From NCBI RefSeq assembly GCF_032854445.1, contig NC_088302.1, positions 46,472,521 through 46,536,520 on the forward strand: a DNA stretch of 64,000 nucleotides. Direction: 5' to 3'. The DNA is from Liolophura sinensis. Taxonomy: Eukaryota > Mollusca > Polyplacophora > Chitonida > Chitonidae. A model generated the notes under the pieces. It was given only the letters and a program-made list of their open reading frames with translations, was not told the origin of the DNA and did no database searches. Below, piece after piece: positions 1 through 9,300 of the stretch; the stretch's first letter is position 1; each line of letters begins with the position of its first letter. Made by a program: the position numbers and the translations under genes.

Positions 1-390
1 AGACCTTGAGATCTTTTGACAAATCGTACTCCATGTCACGTGCATTTAACTGCCATAACTCTTAGCCTTACGGGTACTACTGTGCATAAGAGTAATATGC
101 CACAATATGTGGCACTGGTAGTTTCGTGCATGTGAGACTTTTTGCGGTTCGCTAAACTGAGACTGACTTTTCAACTGAAATACTCGACATCAACGAAAAT
201 ATAGCAATCAGTGGAAAAGTTGATAGAGAGAGACACAAACGCAAAACTGATGATCTGCGCGTTTTCAAAGTCATATTAGGAACAGATGTAATCTTCATTT
301 GGTTTTTAACCGCGGTGTTTTCTATAAGAATTTCTGTTGATGTGACTGAGAGTACCAGAGATTATTTTCATAACTTTAATTTAATCGTAA
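1..390. other. Unannotated left edge (probably intron)
   Basis: I see no exon, repeat copy or RNA gene here. It lies downstream, in gene direction, of the minus-strand channel exon at 1583-1812, so it is probably intron of that gene. I looked on the minus strand for the next exon of the family, which would encode the Cys-loop start (Leu-Thr-Leu-Thr-Leu-Ser-Cys type), and did not find it. Confidence 0.5.
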
Positions 391-503
391 TATTTTATTG
401 GTGTTTTACGCCGTGGTCAAGAATATTTCACTTATACGACGGCGGCCAGCATTATGGTGGGAGCAGAGCCCGGGGGAAACCCACGACCATCGGCAGGTTG
501 CTG
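391..503 (-). repeat. SINE A, 5'-truncated copy
   Basis: The 3' half of a SINE A element lies in minus orientation. It starts with the reversed tail (ATTGGTGTTTTACGCCG), continues through the core 'CTTATACGACGGCGGCCAGC' and stops at 'GCAGGTTGCTG'. A short internal deletion removes the usual GAAACCGGGC step after GGTGGGAG. The tRNA-like head is absent, as is usual for incompletely reverse-transcribed copies. Confidence 0.85.
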
Positions 504-669
504 GGAGACAAATTGGTATTAAACACAAATGTAAAATGAAGCACAACAAAGTTCTGGGACCGATTCAACGAAGCCAATTCTGAATTAAGTCAAAATTTGA
601 AATACAATTTTAAATCATATTTTTGGGTTTTAGCAATTAAAATTTTGTCCACCTCATTAATGCTAACTT

Positions 670-1000
670 AACCGGCCCCGCTAGCACAGTTGGTAGATCG
701 TCCGCTTCGGGAGCGGTAGATCCAGGGTCAATCTTGGGTCGAGTCACACCTAAGACTTTAAAAAAGGAAGTTGTAGCTTCCTCTCTTGGGGTTCAGCATG
801 AAGGGGATAGTGTCACTACTGGTTGACCCCTATCAGTATAATGGTTCGGGCGGGGCGGCTTATTTGCCTTCGGTAAGGCGTCTCAGTGAAGCAGCACCAG
901 ATAAAAGAGCAGTGGAAATCCATCCTGCATATGACTGATAAAATTGTCATATGACGTTAAAACGACGTTAAACCCCAGGCACGCACTCACTCACACACTC
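670..1000 (+). repeat. SINE B, full-length copy with target-site duplication
   Basis: This is a complete tRNA-derived SINE. The head has an A-box-like 'TAGCACAGTTGGTAGATCG' and a B-box-like 'GGGTCGAGTCACACC' region. It is followed by the family body (AGCATGAAGGGGATAGTG, GGGCGGGGCGGCTTA) and the 3' module 'ACGACGTTAAACCCCAGGC', ending in a short CACTCACTCA tail. The body lacks a segment present in the copy at 10824-11189 (the part with GGAGGCACATT). Flanks AATGCTAACTT (659-669) and AATGCTATCTT (1001-1011) match at 10 of 11 bases and are read as the target-site duplication. Confidence 0.9.
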
Positions 1001-1202
1001 AATGCTATCTTTCGACAAACGTGTCCAAATTTCAACTTTCACTACCAAATACTAAACATCGAAAAGAGAATTTAAATTTTGGCTTAAGTCAGAAACGGCT
1101 ATGTGGAACCGGTCTCTGAGCACACTTAAACACGGTGTTTTGTTTTTTTTTCTTTTTTCGTTTGATAACGTGCTGCTCAAGATAAGGACAAATCTGTAAT
1201 AA

Positions 1203-1294
1203 TACTTGGGATGTTACGCCGTACCTAACAGTTTTTCAGTAATATGACGACTAGGAATCATTGGGTGTGTGCATGTAGACTGTCTTATTGTGGC
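1203..1294 (-). repeat. SINE B, 3' fragment
   Basis: A short minus-strand 3' end of SINE B. It reads 'GTTACGCCGTACCTAACAG', then TTTTTCAGTAATATGACGAC and the GGAATCATTGGGTGTG segment. It is diverged and truncated, so probably older than the copy at 670-1000. Confidence 0.75.
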
Positions 1295-1329
1295 CTGAAG
1301 ATAATTGAAGATTTGCTTCAGTGGATTCA

Positions 1330-1525
1330 ATGGAGCTCGTGCGTTCGACTCCAGTGCTTGCCTGTTCGGCTGCGACTTTAAGTCAGAAGGTTTGTGAAGT
1401 ACCTGGCGAGGGGCCGAGGTTTACTTTGGGCACTTCCGTTTCTTACAGCCATATATCTGACCGCTTTCATACAGGTGAAAAAGCCTTGGATACCGCGTTA
1501 CCACTCCCCAAAAAATCAAATCAAT
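1330..1525 (+). repeat. Old, diverged SINE A-like copy beside the channel exon
   Basis: Read on the plus strand this has a B-box-like 'GTTCGACTCC' near 1346. It then follows the order of SINE A: AGAAGGTTTGTGAAGTACCT, a GGGGCCGAGGTTTACTTTGG stretch, 'TATCTGACCGCTTTCATACA', GTGAAAAAGCCTTGGATACC, and a 'CAAATCAATGG' tail. Identity to the young copies is low, so this is an ancient insertion or a sister subfamily. It lies 58 bases past the donor site of the channel exon and accounts for the plus-strand open frame that overlaps the exon on the opposite strand. Confidence 0.6.
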
Positions 1526-1582
1526 GGATACCACATCAAACTGTACACAACGAAGCCTTACGCTGCTTTAGCTCTGACTTAC

Positions 1583-1812
1583 CTGGCGCTGTAGATAATG
1601 GTGCCGTTCTCATAAATATGCATGAGTTTATTGGGAACGGTAACTTCATGGAATGCGGCACTTTTCTCGTTGACAAAGTACAAATCAGGGACCCAGACCG
1701 CTCCCATGTTTTTAGGATCGAGCTCAAGGAAGGGGATTTTATGCAAAGGATCCTTGAAAGTGAGTCTATCGTCCCTCCAATTTTGAGTAATCAGCATATT
1801 CAGTGAGAAGTC
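1583..1812 (-). CDS. Cys-loop ligand-gated chloride channel subunit, internal exon (ligand-binding domain, loop D to pre-Cys-loop)
   Basis: The exon encodes 76 residues plus two bases of the next codon. Cys-loop subunits form pentameric, neurotransmitter-gated channels in the plasma membrane. Visible marks, by exon residue: N-W-R-D-D-R-L at 11-17, the loop A motif VWVPDLYFVNEKS at 39-51, F-H-E-V-T at 54-58, N-K-L at 61-63, an N-glycosylation site N-G-T at 69-71, and Y-S-A then a split Arg codon. The acceptor is CTCTTCAG before GAC at 1812. The donor CAG/GTAAGT after 1583 splits the Arg codon in phase 2, the boundary I recall for vertebrate glycine and GABA-A receptor genes, where the equivalent exon is about 221-224 bp (here 230). 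F-H-E-V-T and N-E-K favour the glycine/glutamate-gated side over GABA-A. The usual Arg before Gln in loop D is Thr (residue 9). No ORF start belongs here: the in-frame ATG at 1797 is internal. Confidence 0.94.
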
Positions 1813-1881
1813 CTGAAGAGAACGTGATATTCAATGTTTACTTTGTGTGTTCATGTAGGCACAAAGGACCAGGAGTTATCG

Positions 1882-2122
1882 ATTTATTCATTTATTTATT
1901 AAAGTCTTGCGCCGAACTCAAGAATATTTCACTTATACGACGATGGTCAGCAGTATGGTGGGAGGAAACCGTGCAGATCCATGAGGAAACCCTCTGACAT
2001 GCTGACAGACCTTTCCATGAACGACTGGAGAGGATGCCAGCATGAGTTGCACTTGAACTCACAGCCACCGCATTGGTGGTCGGCCCCTGGGTCTATGTGC
2101 TGCAAAAAGCCCCAGAGGGTTT
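1882..2122 (-). repeat. SINE A, near full-length copy in channel intron
   Basis: The reversed tail (ATTTATTCATTTATTTATT) is followed by 'CAAGAATATTTCACTTATAC', a diverged GACGATGGTCAGCAGTATGG core, 'CCAGCATGAG' and the tRNA-like promoter region with reversed B-box (TTGAACTCACAG) near 2050. It is more diverged than the copies at 47.7 or 62.8 kb. It lies in the same orientation as the host gene. Confidence 0.85.
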
Positions 2123-2241
2123 TCGTTGTATGAATCATAGTCCTGAAATAATTACTGATTTTTGACTCCATAACGTGATATTGCCATTTGATTTTTCTCC
2201 CAGAGAAGCTATCTTAAACCGTTTTTGTAATTTTGTGAAAG

Positions 2242-2290
2242 GAAAATAAAAAAAAAACAAACAAATAAACAAAACAAAAACAAAAAAAAC
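2242..2290 (+). repeat. A-rich simple repeat
   Basis: A run of about 49 bases made of A tracts with scattered C and T (AAAC/AAAT units). It may be the remnant of a retroposon tail, but no body is attached that I can recognise. Confidence 0.7.
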
Positions 2291-2714
2291 TCGCATGTAC
2301 AGGTATGTAACCGGCCATTCAGTGAGCTTAAGACGCCATGTTATTTATGTTACACTGATGGATTGCGTGTAGCAAGTATAATTGTTACAGGGTACAGAAA
2401 TGTGGCTGTATATAGTTACCACCCCTTGTCCTCAGAAATTGTACATTCTGTCAAGCAAACACACCTGAATAATTTAATATGACGATCAATTTGTTAATCT
2501 GCCAGCTTTCTTCCTAAATTTGCACAAGCAAGCCTTTCAGTGCTTCCATGTACATGCCTCGTTTTTAAAGTCACACAAGATGCCATTACTAAAGTAAAGA
2601 AGAAAAAATCTATTATATTTGTGTTGGCCTATTTATGTTGACGTTCATAATGCCGGATGGGGAATACTATTTATCAGAAAAACATATTCTGTATGCTCAT
2701 CAAGACAAACTTAC

Positions 2715-2782
2715 CATATCCATTTCGCTGACGGAGTCAAAGCTATTAATGTGAAGTTCAACGGTTACATTTGTTGGGTTAT
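2715..2782 (-). CDS. Cys-loop ligand-gated chloride channel subunit, 68-bp exon (first beta strands)
   Basis: Exactly 68 bp, the length I recall for the matching exon of vertebrate glycine and GABA-A receptor genes. On the minus strand it reads TATTTTCAG, then the exon from 2782, then GTAAGT from 2714. It enters in phase 1 (two bases completing an Asp if the previous exon ends in G) and leaves in phase 0, which fits the exon at 1812. The 22 whole residues are NPTNVTVELHINSFDSVSEM followed by Asp-Met. They match the family pattern 'P-x-N-V-T-x-x-I-x-I-N-S-F-x-S-I/V-x-E' of beta strands 1-2. N-V-T at residues 4-6 is a potential glycosylation site. The preceding exon should end near a Tyr-Asp-x-Arg-x-Arg-Pro motif; I could not find it in the window. 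Confidence 0.94.
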
Positions 2783-2876
2783 CTGAAAATAGAACATGCC
2801 CACCATGCATGACTAATTGTATATTGAATGTGATGACACTAGAACAGAGTAATTCTAGAACAGTCATGTTTTTAGT

Positions 2877-3052
2877 AATTGCAATTAACATAACTGCATT
2901 TTTTACCTAAATCCACTGAAGCCATGGAGCTACGGGGCGTGTAATTTGCTGCCTTTATAAATTTACATTAACGGTTAGAATAAAACCTTAACTAAGCTAA
3001 GTTGACAAGAGACCGTATTTCACCAGTTAAGTTTGAACATTTGCCAGCTATA
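2877..3052 (-). repeat. Family D element, partial
   Basis: Minus-orientation piece of the ~380-bp family D. Landmarks on the plus strand are AACATAACTGCATTTTTTAC, 'AAGCCATGGAGCTACGGGGCG', TAACGGTTAGAATAAAACC, 'TTGACAAGAGACCGTATTTC' and a weak TTTGCCAGCTAT end. It lies about 95 bases upstream of the 68-bp channel exon, inside the presumed preceding intron. Confidence 0.75.
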
Positions 3053-3235
3053 TTCGAAATAAACAGTCCGTCTTAGGTGTCTTCATACTTGAAAAAATCA
3101 AAATGAAGCACTCAAGATTCAATAGAAATTCTGTCATTTTATTCTCATTTGTCACATTGTAATCAAGAGAATCCTAAAACCTCCGATTCACTTTTACAAT
3201 ATAGTAAAAGACCTACAGCATAAGGAATAAGACCT

Positions 3236-3276
3236 CTTCTTGACTACGGCGTAAATACCAATCAAATAAATAAACA
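3236..3276 (+). repeat. SINE A tail inside family D
   Basis: Only the last 40 or so bases of SINE A are present: TTCTTGACTACGGCGTAAAT, then ACCAATCAAATAAATAAAC. It breaks the D sequence between ACAGCATAAGG and GCAAAACCAGAGCAG, which are contiguous in other copies. It is a strongly 5'-truncated insertion. Confidence 0.7.
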
Positions 3277-3502
3277 GACAGCAAAACCAGAGCAGCGACG
3301 CCATGTGATAACTGTCAAAGGGTCAAACGTAACCGGTGAAATACGACCCCTTGTCACTTCACCTTAGGTATTGTTTATTCCAACTGTTCATGTTAATGTT
3401 TAAATGGCAGGAAATTATGCGCCCCCTAGCACAACGGCTACAGCAGAATTAAACAAAACATGCAGTGATGTTAATTGTTATATATTGAACGTTCATAATA
3501 TG

Positions 3503-3775
3503 TATGTATGCTTGAGGTTTAACGTCCTACTTAACAATTTTTCAGGGCCGTAAGTGGGAAGGTTTGTCAGCAACCTGCAGATGGTCGTGGGTTTCCCCCA
3601 GGCTCTGCCCGGTTTCCACCCACCATAATGCTGGCCGCCGTCGTATAAGTGAAATATTCTTGAGTACGGCGTAAAACACCAATCAAACAAACAAACAAAC
3701 AATTTTTCAGTGATATGACGACTAGGGGTCATTAAGTGTGTGTGCAAATATTGTGTCTTTTTGTGGCAGGGGACG
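3503..3775 (-). repeat. SINE B 3' fragment, split by a SINE A insertion
   Basis: The two halves are 3503-3545 (TATGCTTGAGGTTTAACGTC and CTACTTAACAATTTTTCAG) and 3711-3775 (TGATATGACGACTAGGGGTC to the TGTCTTTTTGTGGCAGG segment). They are contiguous in intact SINE B copies. The fragment lies within family D sequence that resumes at ACGTCACCAATCTCC, so it is itself an insertion. Confidence 0.8.
3546..3697 (+). repeat. SINE A, 5'-truncated, inserted into SINE B with a perfect 13-bp duplication
   Basis: A young-looking SINE A 3' part that starts at GGCCGTAAGTGGGAAGG and ends in a CAAACAAACAAAC tail. The 13-bp sequence AACAATTTTTCAG occurs at 3533-3545 and again at 3698-3710, flanking the copy. 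This is the target-site duplication expected from target-primed reverse transcription. Confidence 0.92.
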
Positions 3776-4065
3776 TCACCAATCTCCTATTACTCAAAAT
3801 GCTGTGTTTTCACCACATTTAAAATACTGTCCAGGGGCCAGGCCTCGTTTAATACTTACAGGATAGAGAGTAAAACCAGAGCAGTGACGACAGTGTGATA
3901 GCTGGCAAACAGTCACCCGTAACTGGTGAAATACGGCCTCGTCTCAGTTTATCTCAGGGTTATATTTTAACTATTCATGTGCATATTTAAATAGTAGCAA
4001 CTTACACACAACCACAAGTAGTATTATGTAAACAAAAATATGCAGTGATGCGGTGATTTTGAATA

Positions 4066-4364
4066 AGTAATTATAGAGCTCACTGAGGTATCGTTTTTTA
4101 CCTAGCAGCAGTACTCACAAAGTGAATTCGGAAAGCACTAAAACATATGTATGTAAGACAACGTACCTTGATTGAAATTCGGAGCAATTTTGCTGCTGTA
4201 ATTTGTCAACAAGTCGGCGAGAATATCGGCTCTGTGAAGATAAAAAGCCAGATTAAACAGCTGATATACCTCATTCCTATGTATTCCCTGTTTTTCTTGT
4301 ATAGTGTGTCACACCGTTCCTACATGTACATGTATGCACTCTCTTATCCTTCTCGTATGATTAA
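4066..4364. other. No recognised feature
   Basis: A plus-strand open frame at 4147-4374 has no recognisable domain and no supporting splice pattern. I regard it as chance. Confidence 0.5.
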
Positions 4365-4740
4365 CGGTTTCTGAGTACTATTTGCTCTCTTGTCTGGTAT
4401 GTCGCAATTTTTGAGTACTCCCTGATCTCTTCTTAGGAAATTCACAGTTGTTGAGTACAAGTCTTTTCTTGTGGGATACGTCACTGTTTCGGAGTATTCC
4501 TGCCCTCTTCTCGGATATGTCACAGCTTCTGAGTGCCCCCTGTTCTCTTGTTGGATATGTCACAGCTTCTGAGTGCCCTCTGTTCTCTTGTTGGATATGT
4601 CACAGCTTCTGAGTGCCCTCTGTTCTCTTGCTGGATACGTCACATTTTCTGAGTACTCCCTGTCCTCTTGTCGGGTACGTCACAGTTTCTGAGTAATTCT
4701 ATTCTCTTGTGGGATACGTCACAGTTTTTGAATAATCCTT
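4365..4740 (+). repeat. Tandem array, period 40 bp, about 9 units
   Basis: Repeated unit of the form CACAGCTTCTGAGTGCCCTC followed by TGTTCTCTTGTTGGATATGT. Consecutive CACAGCTTCT starts at 4521, 4561 and 4601 give a period of exactly 40. The three central units are nearly identical, while the outer ones drift at both ends, as expected if unequal exchange homogenises the centre. A minus-strand open frame through it reflects the repeat, not a gene. Confidence 0.92.
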
Positions 4741-5799
4741 AAAAGTTAGCAGGGTTTTATGGATGAACTGTTGACAGACCATGTACAATATACGGCAGCA
4801 TCGTAATGTTTGTGAGCAAAACAACAAAAAAGTTGGAGTAAATATCTCATCGACCATAGGACGATCTCAAGACACAGCGTTTGTTAGGCATAACAGTTAG
4901 CAGATCCATGCTATAGCATTGCTCATGCATGGATTTTTTAAAACCATCCCGCGCATGAAAACATGAATCAGGGTTATGAATCAGAAACAACACCGTAATA
5001 ATAAATAAGACTCAAAGTATTTTTCACAATTGTGTCTCATTTTCGTAATTGGTTACTGCCAGACAAATGTGAAACATATTCTTGTCACAATATTGCTTAA
5101 ATACTGGCGGAAAGCCATTATCATTAATTTATGAATTTCTGATACATGTTTTCCAGTGTAAAATGTTATGTTAAAAGTGAAAGATTCGTTCCGATGCATG
5201 TTATACAACGATAAACGGCTAATTGAAACCCGTTTCTGTTATAACCATCTCATATTAAACTTTAGCAAAACGTATAAATCAACAGACAACGACTGTTTCG
5301 ACTAAAAGTGATAATGCAGGATCAGGTATTCGTCTCAGCAAGTATCCCCAACGTTAATGTTGATGCTTTTTTTTACAAAGACTTCAATTTAGTTTTACCT
5401 CAGCAACTAGGTGAAGTCGGGAAACATGCGTTCGGACACATTATACATTAACTTGCCCATAGTGATAATATGATGTAAAGTCGAAGTTTGATACTGAAAT
5501 TCTCAACAAGAAGACAGACCCCAACCGAAGTTTACATGAATGTTCAAAGAGTGCTGGCGCGAGAATCCAGGATATATTATCCGGCTTTGGACTTGAAATT
5601 TTTATTGTGTTAAAAATCAGTTAATTGCAATTGTTTACATAAAGTTGGTTATGTTGATTTTTGAAAACTAAATAGTTCGAATGTATCCCATGTATGTTTG
5701 AAACTGCCTGACCGTGATATTCTTGACAATTTTCAACAAATAAATGATGCAAACGACAAAGTTGCCCATCGAACGAGCTCGAGCCTATCTTCAAATTAT
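4741..5799. other. No recognised feature
   Basis: AT-rich DNA with no exon-like frame, tRNA or repeat family I can name. Confidence 0.5.
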
Positions 5800-5937
5800 C
5801 TACATTTCGGCAGAATTCAGCGAACAACTATATGTGAATTTACCCCTACACTTCGGCAGAGTTCAGCGAACAACTATATGTGAATTTACCCCTACATTTG
5901 GGCACAGTTCAGCGAACAACTATGCGTGCATTTACCC
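5800..5937 (+). repeat. Tandem array, period 46 bp, 3 units
   Basis: The unit contains CAGCGAACAACTATATGTGA and ATTTACCCCTACA. The CAGCGAACAAC landmark starts at 5818, 5864 and 5910, giving a period of 46. Because 46 is not a multiple of three, the open frames here repeat in shifted frames and are not coding. Confidence 0.9.
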
Positions 5938-6126
5938 TACAACTCGACACATTACCTGGTTGATTCTCCTGAAACTAGGTCCAAAAACAACCAGAAGAGG
6001 GACAAGAAATATCCTATGAGGTAGTTCATTCTGTAAGAGAGATGGAGAAAAAGAAGAAAATTATGTCAGACAAAAGCTAGACAAAATGGTATTTTAGTTA
6101 ATCTACAGTTGTATTGATCTTGTTTC

Positions 6127-6314
6127 AACCCGTATATGGCTCTGCCCGTTATGCTCCCACTATAATTCTGACCGCCGTCGAATATTTATTTATTTATTTA
6201 TTTATTTATTTGATTGGTGTTTTACGCCGTACTCAAGAATATTTCCGCCGTCGAATAAGTGAAATATTCTTCAGCATGGCGTTAAACACCATTCAAATAA
6301 ATAAATAAATAAAT
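6127..6314 (+). repeat. SINE A copy split by a reversed SINE A tail
   Basis: The outer element is a diverged plus-orientation SINE A 3' part: GGCTCTGCCCGTTATGCTCC, 'ACCGCCGTCGAATA', then GTGAAATATTCTTCAGCATG and an AAATAAATAAAT tail. It is interrupted at 6185-6244. The two oppositely oriented tails make a long inverted repeat (TTTATTTATTTGATTGGTGT against its complement near 6285-6314) able to fold back on itself. Confidence 0.88.
6185..6244 (-). repeat. SINE A tail inserted backwards into SINE A, 13-bp duplication
   Basis: Sixty bases: a TTTA-repeat tail, GATTGGTGTTTTACGCCGTA and CTCAAGAATATTTC. CCGCCGTCGAATA is present at 6172-6184 and 6245-6257 on either side, a perfect 13-bp target-site duplication. 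A retroposed copy this short (60 bp) is extreme 5' truncation. Confidence 0.9.
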
Positions 6315-9300
6315 ATTAATCTTGTTTCAATATTAACAACGAAACTATTGAAAACAATACCCGTTTAGAATATTTCTAAACACAATACACTTCCATTCTG
6401 GTGCCATGCATATAGTCGAAATACACCTTGTACAATCTCCACGCTTTTTCCATTTTCCATTAGATGAATTAATTGGAAAAGCAATATACTGATCTCTGGA
6501 GGGAACGTGTCAAACAGGCCTGCGTACTGCTTTGTGTTTCAGCGGGAAAACTAAGAGCAGTGGGAATACTAGCGTAAGCCATTTGTTAGAGTTATATGTT
6601 AGACGGTTAACATATGACCTTAATTTCATGAACAATTCTATACATTAAGTGACAAGCATGATATGTGCCACAGAACCCTCCGAAGACGAGATCGATAGAT
6701 CCTTGTAAACAATGTATCAGCTATACGGAACAAACGATACGCAAAGTTGAAAATTTTTATTCATTTACTAGTCCTCCCTAATTGCACTTTTCCATTCAGT
6801 TGGTGACAAATTCGGGACAAACATTAAAATATTGTGAAACAAATCGAGGCATCTCCCTCAAATTCCACCGAGGATTGTGGCTGGTTGGGAACTCCCAGTC
6901 ACACATCATAAAGGGGTACCTCAAAGATCAGCGGGCCACTGAATCCGTCATAAATGCCCACTAAATCAACATAGCAATGTACATCCTTAAAAGCCATTAT
7001 TAACTGCTGCATCACCATTCAACTATTAAGAGTGGTATAAGGTATACGTTTGGTTTGTCTAAGATTTTCTTTCAGCTGTTGTCTGTTGACTGTAATAGAT
7101 ATCAGCAGTACTGGTTACCAGAAATGAATCTGCACATGAAACATGCCCTAAACAAAAAGATGAATTCAGGCATAAGATTACTTATTTATTACAGAAATGT
7201 ATGAGTATATGTCAAAGAAAGTTGTCGTTTATCTTCATAAGTGTAGTTGGTTGTGTTTCAGTGTTTAATTCGCAAAGATTCACACGTTTATAAACAGTTA
7301 CCGTATGTTACGAAAGTGTTGAATGGCTTATTAAAGAATTTCCAGACAGCTGCATAACAAATTCAGTTAAAATACATCAGATTTTATTCTCTTTTACTGC
7401 AAAGGACCCATAAAGTATAATTCCCCCAAGCAATAACAACATTGCTTATTGTGTTTATAAAGTGTCAGTATAGATCTTGCACGAACAAATTTGCTTCCAG
7501 AAAGTTGTCCAGTGAAGGATCAGTTATGCAATGGGCAAAATAAAGTCTAACACTCTCGAACCAATAGGCGATAACTACCCTACCAAAACAATAAACATAC
7601 CAATGTCCCCACGTATTCCGAGGAGTAACCATCGAATCTGGAAGCAGCGCGATGTTATGAAGAATGAAGCACACTTCCGACAACTCGTGTAATCACCAAA
7701 ACTATGGAGTGGGGCCAATGACCCCAGCTGCCCTTCCTGGATTTTGCACAAAACGACCGGCAAGTCTGATCATTCTGTACAACGTCCACATAGGACATAT
7801 CTGACCTTGGCATATCGCATTACTAAGTCATCCGGACAAAACGGGGGCTTACATAGAGATTTCCATCTCAACTTCTGTTTTGGCTTCTCTGCCAAAGAGT
7901 TGTCCAATTTGGCTCAAGCATGCAATCTGCTCCACAATCACCTAAGGCTTGATTGATGGCGGGAGCTACTGTTGGCTCAGAAAGAAAGCTTCACTCGAAG
8001 ACCCTCATATACGTTCTGCACACTAGAACTGCCCTAACCAGATTGCGCCTTTCCGCGGGTTGAACGTAGCCCGGAACATTACGTAACAAAATGAGGTTGA
8101 TTTTGCCTGCAGATTGCATGCTGGGATTTGTTGTACATGGTTTGATCATCGGATTAATCAAGTTTGGCATGATTAATAGAACTGTGTACCTTAGGGAAAT
8201 CTCTACAGTCTGTCAATTTTGGAAACGGGATGTTTCAAAACCGCACTAACAGCTGATTTTACCCGCTGACATTGTTGCCAATTTGAGGTATGTTATTAAC
8301 GCCTGGAAATTGCCCCGAAGTTTTATGGGAAACTAAATATCAGACTGATTCATTACCCTTTCCACTCTCTCGCGCATTGGTCACTAGATATACCAAAAGG
8401 CCACACGTCTCGATTTACAAGATAAACACATGTTTAGTTACACTAAATTAACAAATTACTGGTGAATTAACAATTAACACTAATTAACCAAGTTACATAT
8501 GCGATATTTTCAATCGATTCAATTCATCTAAGCAGGAGTACATCATATGTTTCGGCATGTACAGTATAGTTCGCTAATGAAACTGCCTTAGTTTCAGTTC
8601 TCATGATGTCCAACTAATAGAACATCGTGGATTTGAAACCCTACTTAAAAAGTTTGTAAAGCCTATCTTGACAGTTGCTATATTATAGATGTTGGTAGAC
8701 CGTTACTGAAGCGTACGTTTCATTATCAGCATGTCGACGGGGTCATGGCCATTGGTTCACGCACTACCGAGCATACAACAGTTATTACATGCCTGAGTCG
8801 TTACATAATAACCTCTTTGACCTTTTGACTTGACTCCCGCATCAATCAAATCCTGCGACGCATGCACACTTCATACACGCACCCCGCAATAAAAAAATAA
8901 ACAAAAACACCCCATGCAACAAAGAAAACAACGCCTTCTTCAGATGGATCTATTCGAAGCTGCTGATAAAAATAAACCATTCTTCCAGTATTACTACTAG
9001 CGAAGAAATTCTTTACATAATGTACATTAGTCCTTGTAATTAAATGGGACTGTTGGATCCGTTTGCTTGTTGCTTTACAAAAAAAACATATTTAATGGCT
9101 TAGTTTTTCATATTTTATCCTTATTCCGATGACATAAACAACATACATGTACATCAATAGAGTTACTCTTTATAGATTAGAATCCGTTCGGGAAAAGAAT
9201 ATCCTGACAGTTTAACATAACTTCAACAAAAGGTTAAACTTTCCATCAGCACAGCCTTCGGGGCATTTTCAATGAACGAATGAATGATTATGGGTTAATG

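Larger units (their letters stand above)
1813..2714 (-). other. Intron of the channel gene (902 bp)
   Basis: This intron lies between the two confident exons. On the minus strand it begins GTAAGT at 2714 and ends CTCTTCAG at 1813, in phase 0 (ATG before, GAC after). It holds a minus-strand SINE A copy at 1882-2122 and an A-rich run at 2242-2290; nothing else is recognisable. Confidence 0.9.
3200..4065 (+). repeat. Family D head-to-tail dimer carrying three nested SINE pieces
   Basis: Two plus-orientation D units. The first starts near 3200 (AAAAGACCTACAGCATAAGG) and runs to the CACATTTAAAATACTG stretch near 3830. The second follows directly with 'TTAATACTTACAGGATAGAG' and 'GTAAAACCAGAGCAGTGACG' (about 3878) to GCAGTGATGCGGTGATT near 4062. 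The first unit is interrupted by a SINE A tail (3236-3276) and by a SINE B fragment that itself contains a SINE A copy (3503-3775). Without the insertions the two units are about 330 bp apart. Confidence 0.75.

Noticed and set aside
1321-1806. 161-codon plus-strand open frame, the longest in the window
   Set aside because: Its right half is antisense to a clear channel exon and its left half is an old SINE copy. No domain is visible in the plus-strand translation.
3493-3747. CRISPR-like or satellite array suspected from many repeated words
   Set aside because: The repetition is due to nested SINE copies with target-site duplications, and the host is a eukaryote.
7465-7760. Minus-strand frame with C-F-I-L-H-N-I-A, like the end of PIF/Harbinger nuclease transposases
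   Set aside because: Only one short motif matches. The Asp-Gly-Thr and Pro-Gly-Ser-x-His-Asp motifs expected upstream are not present in any frame, so chance is more likely.
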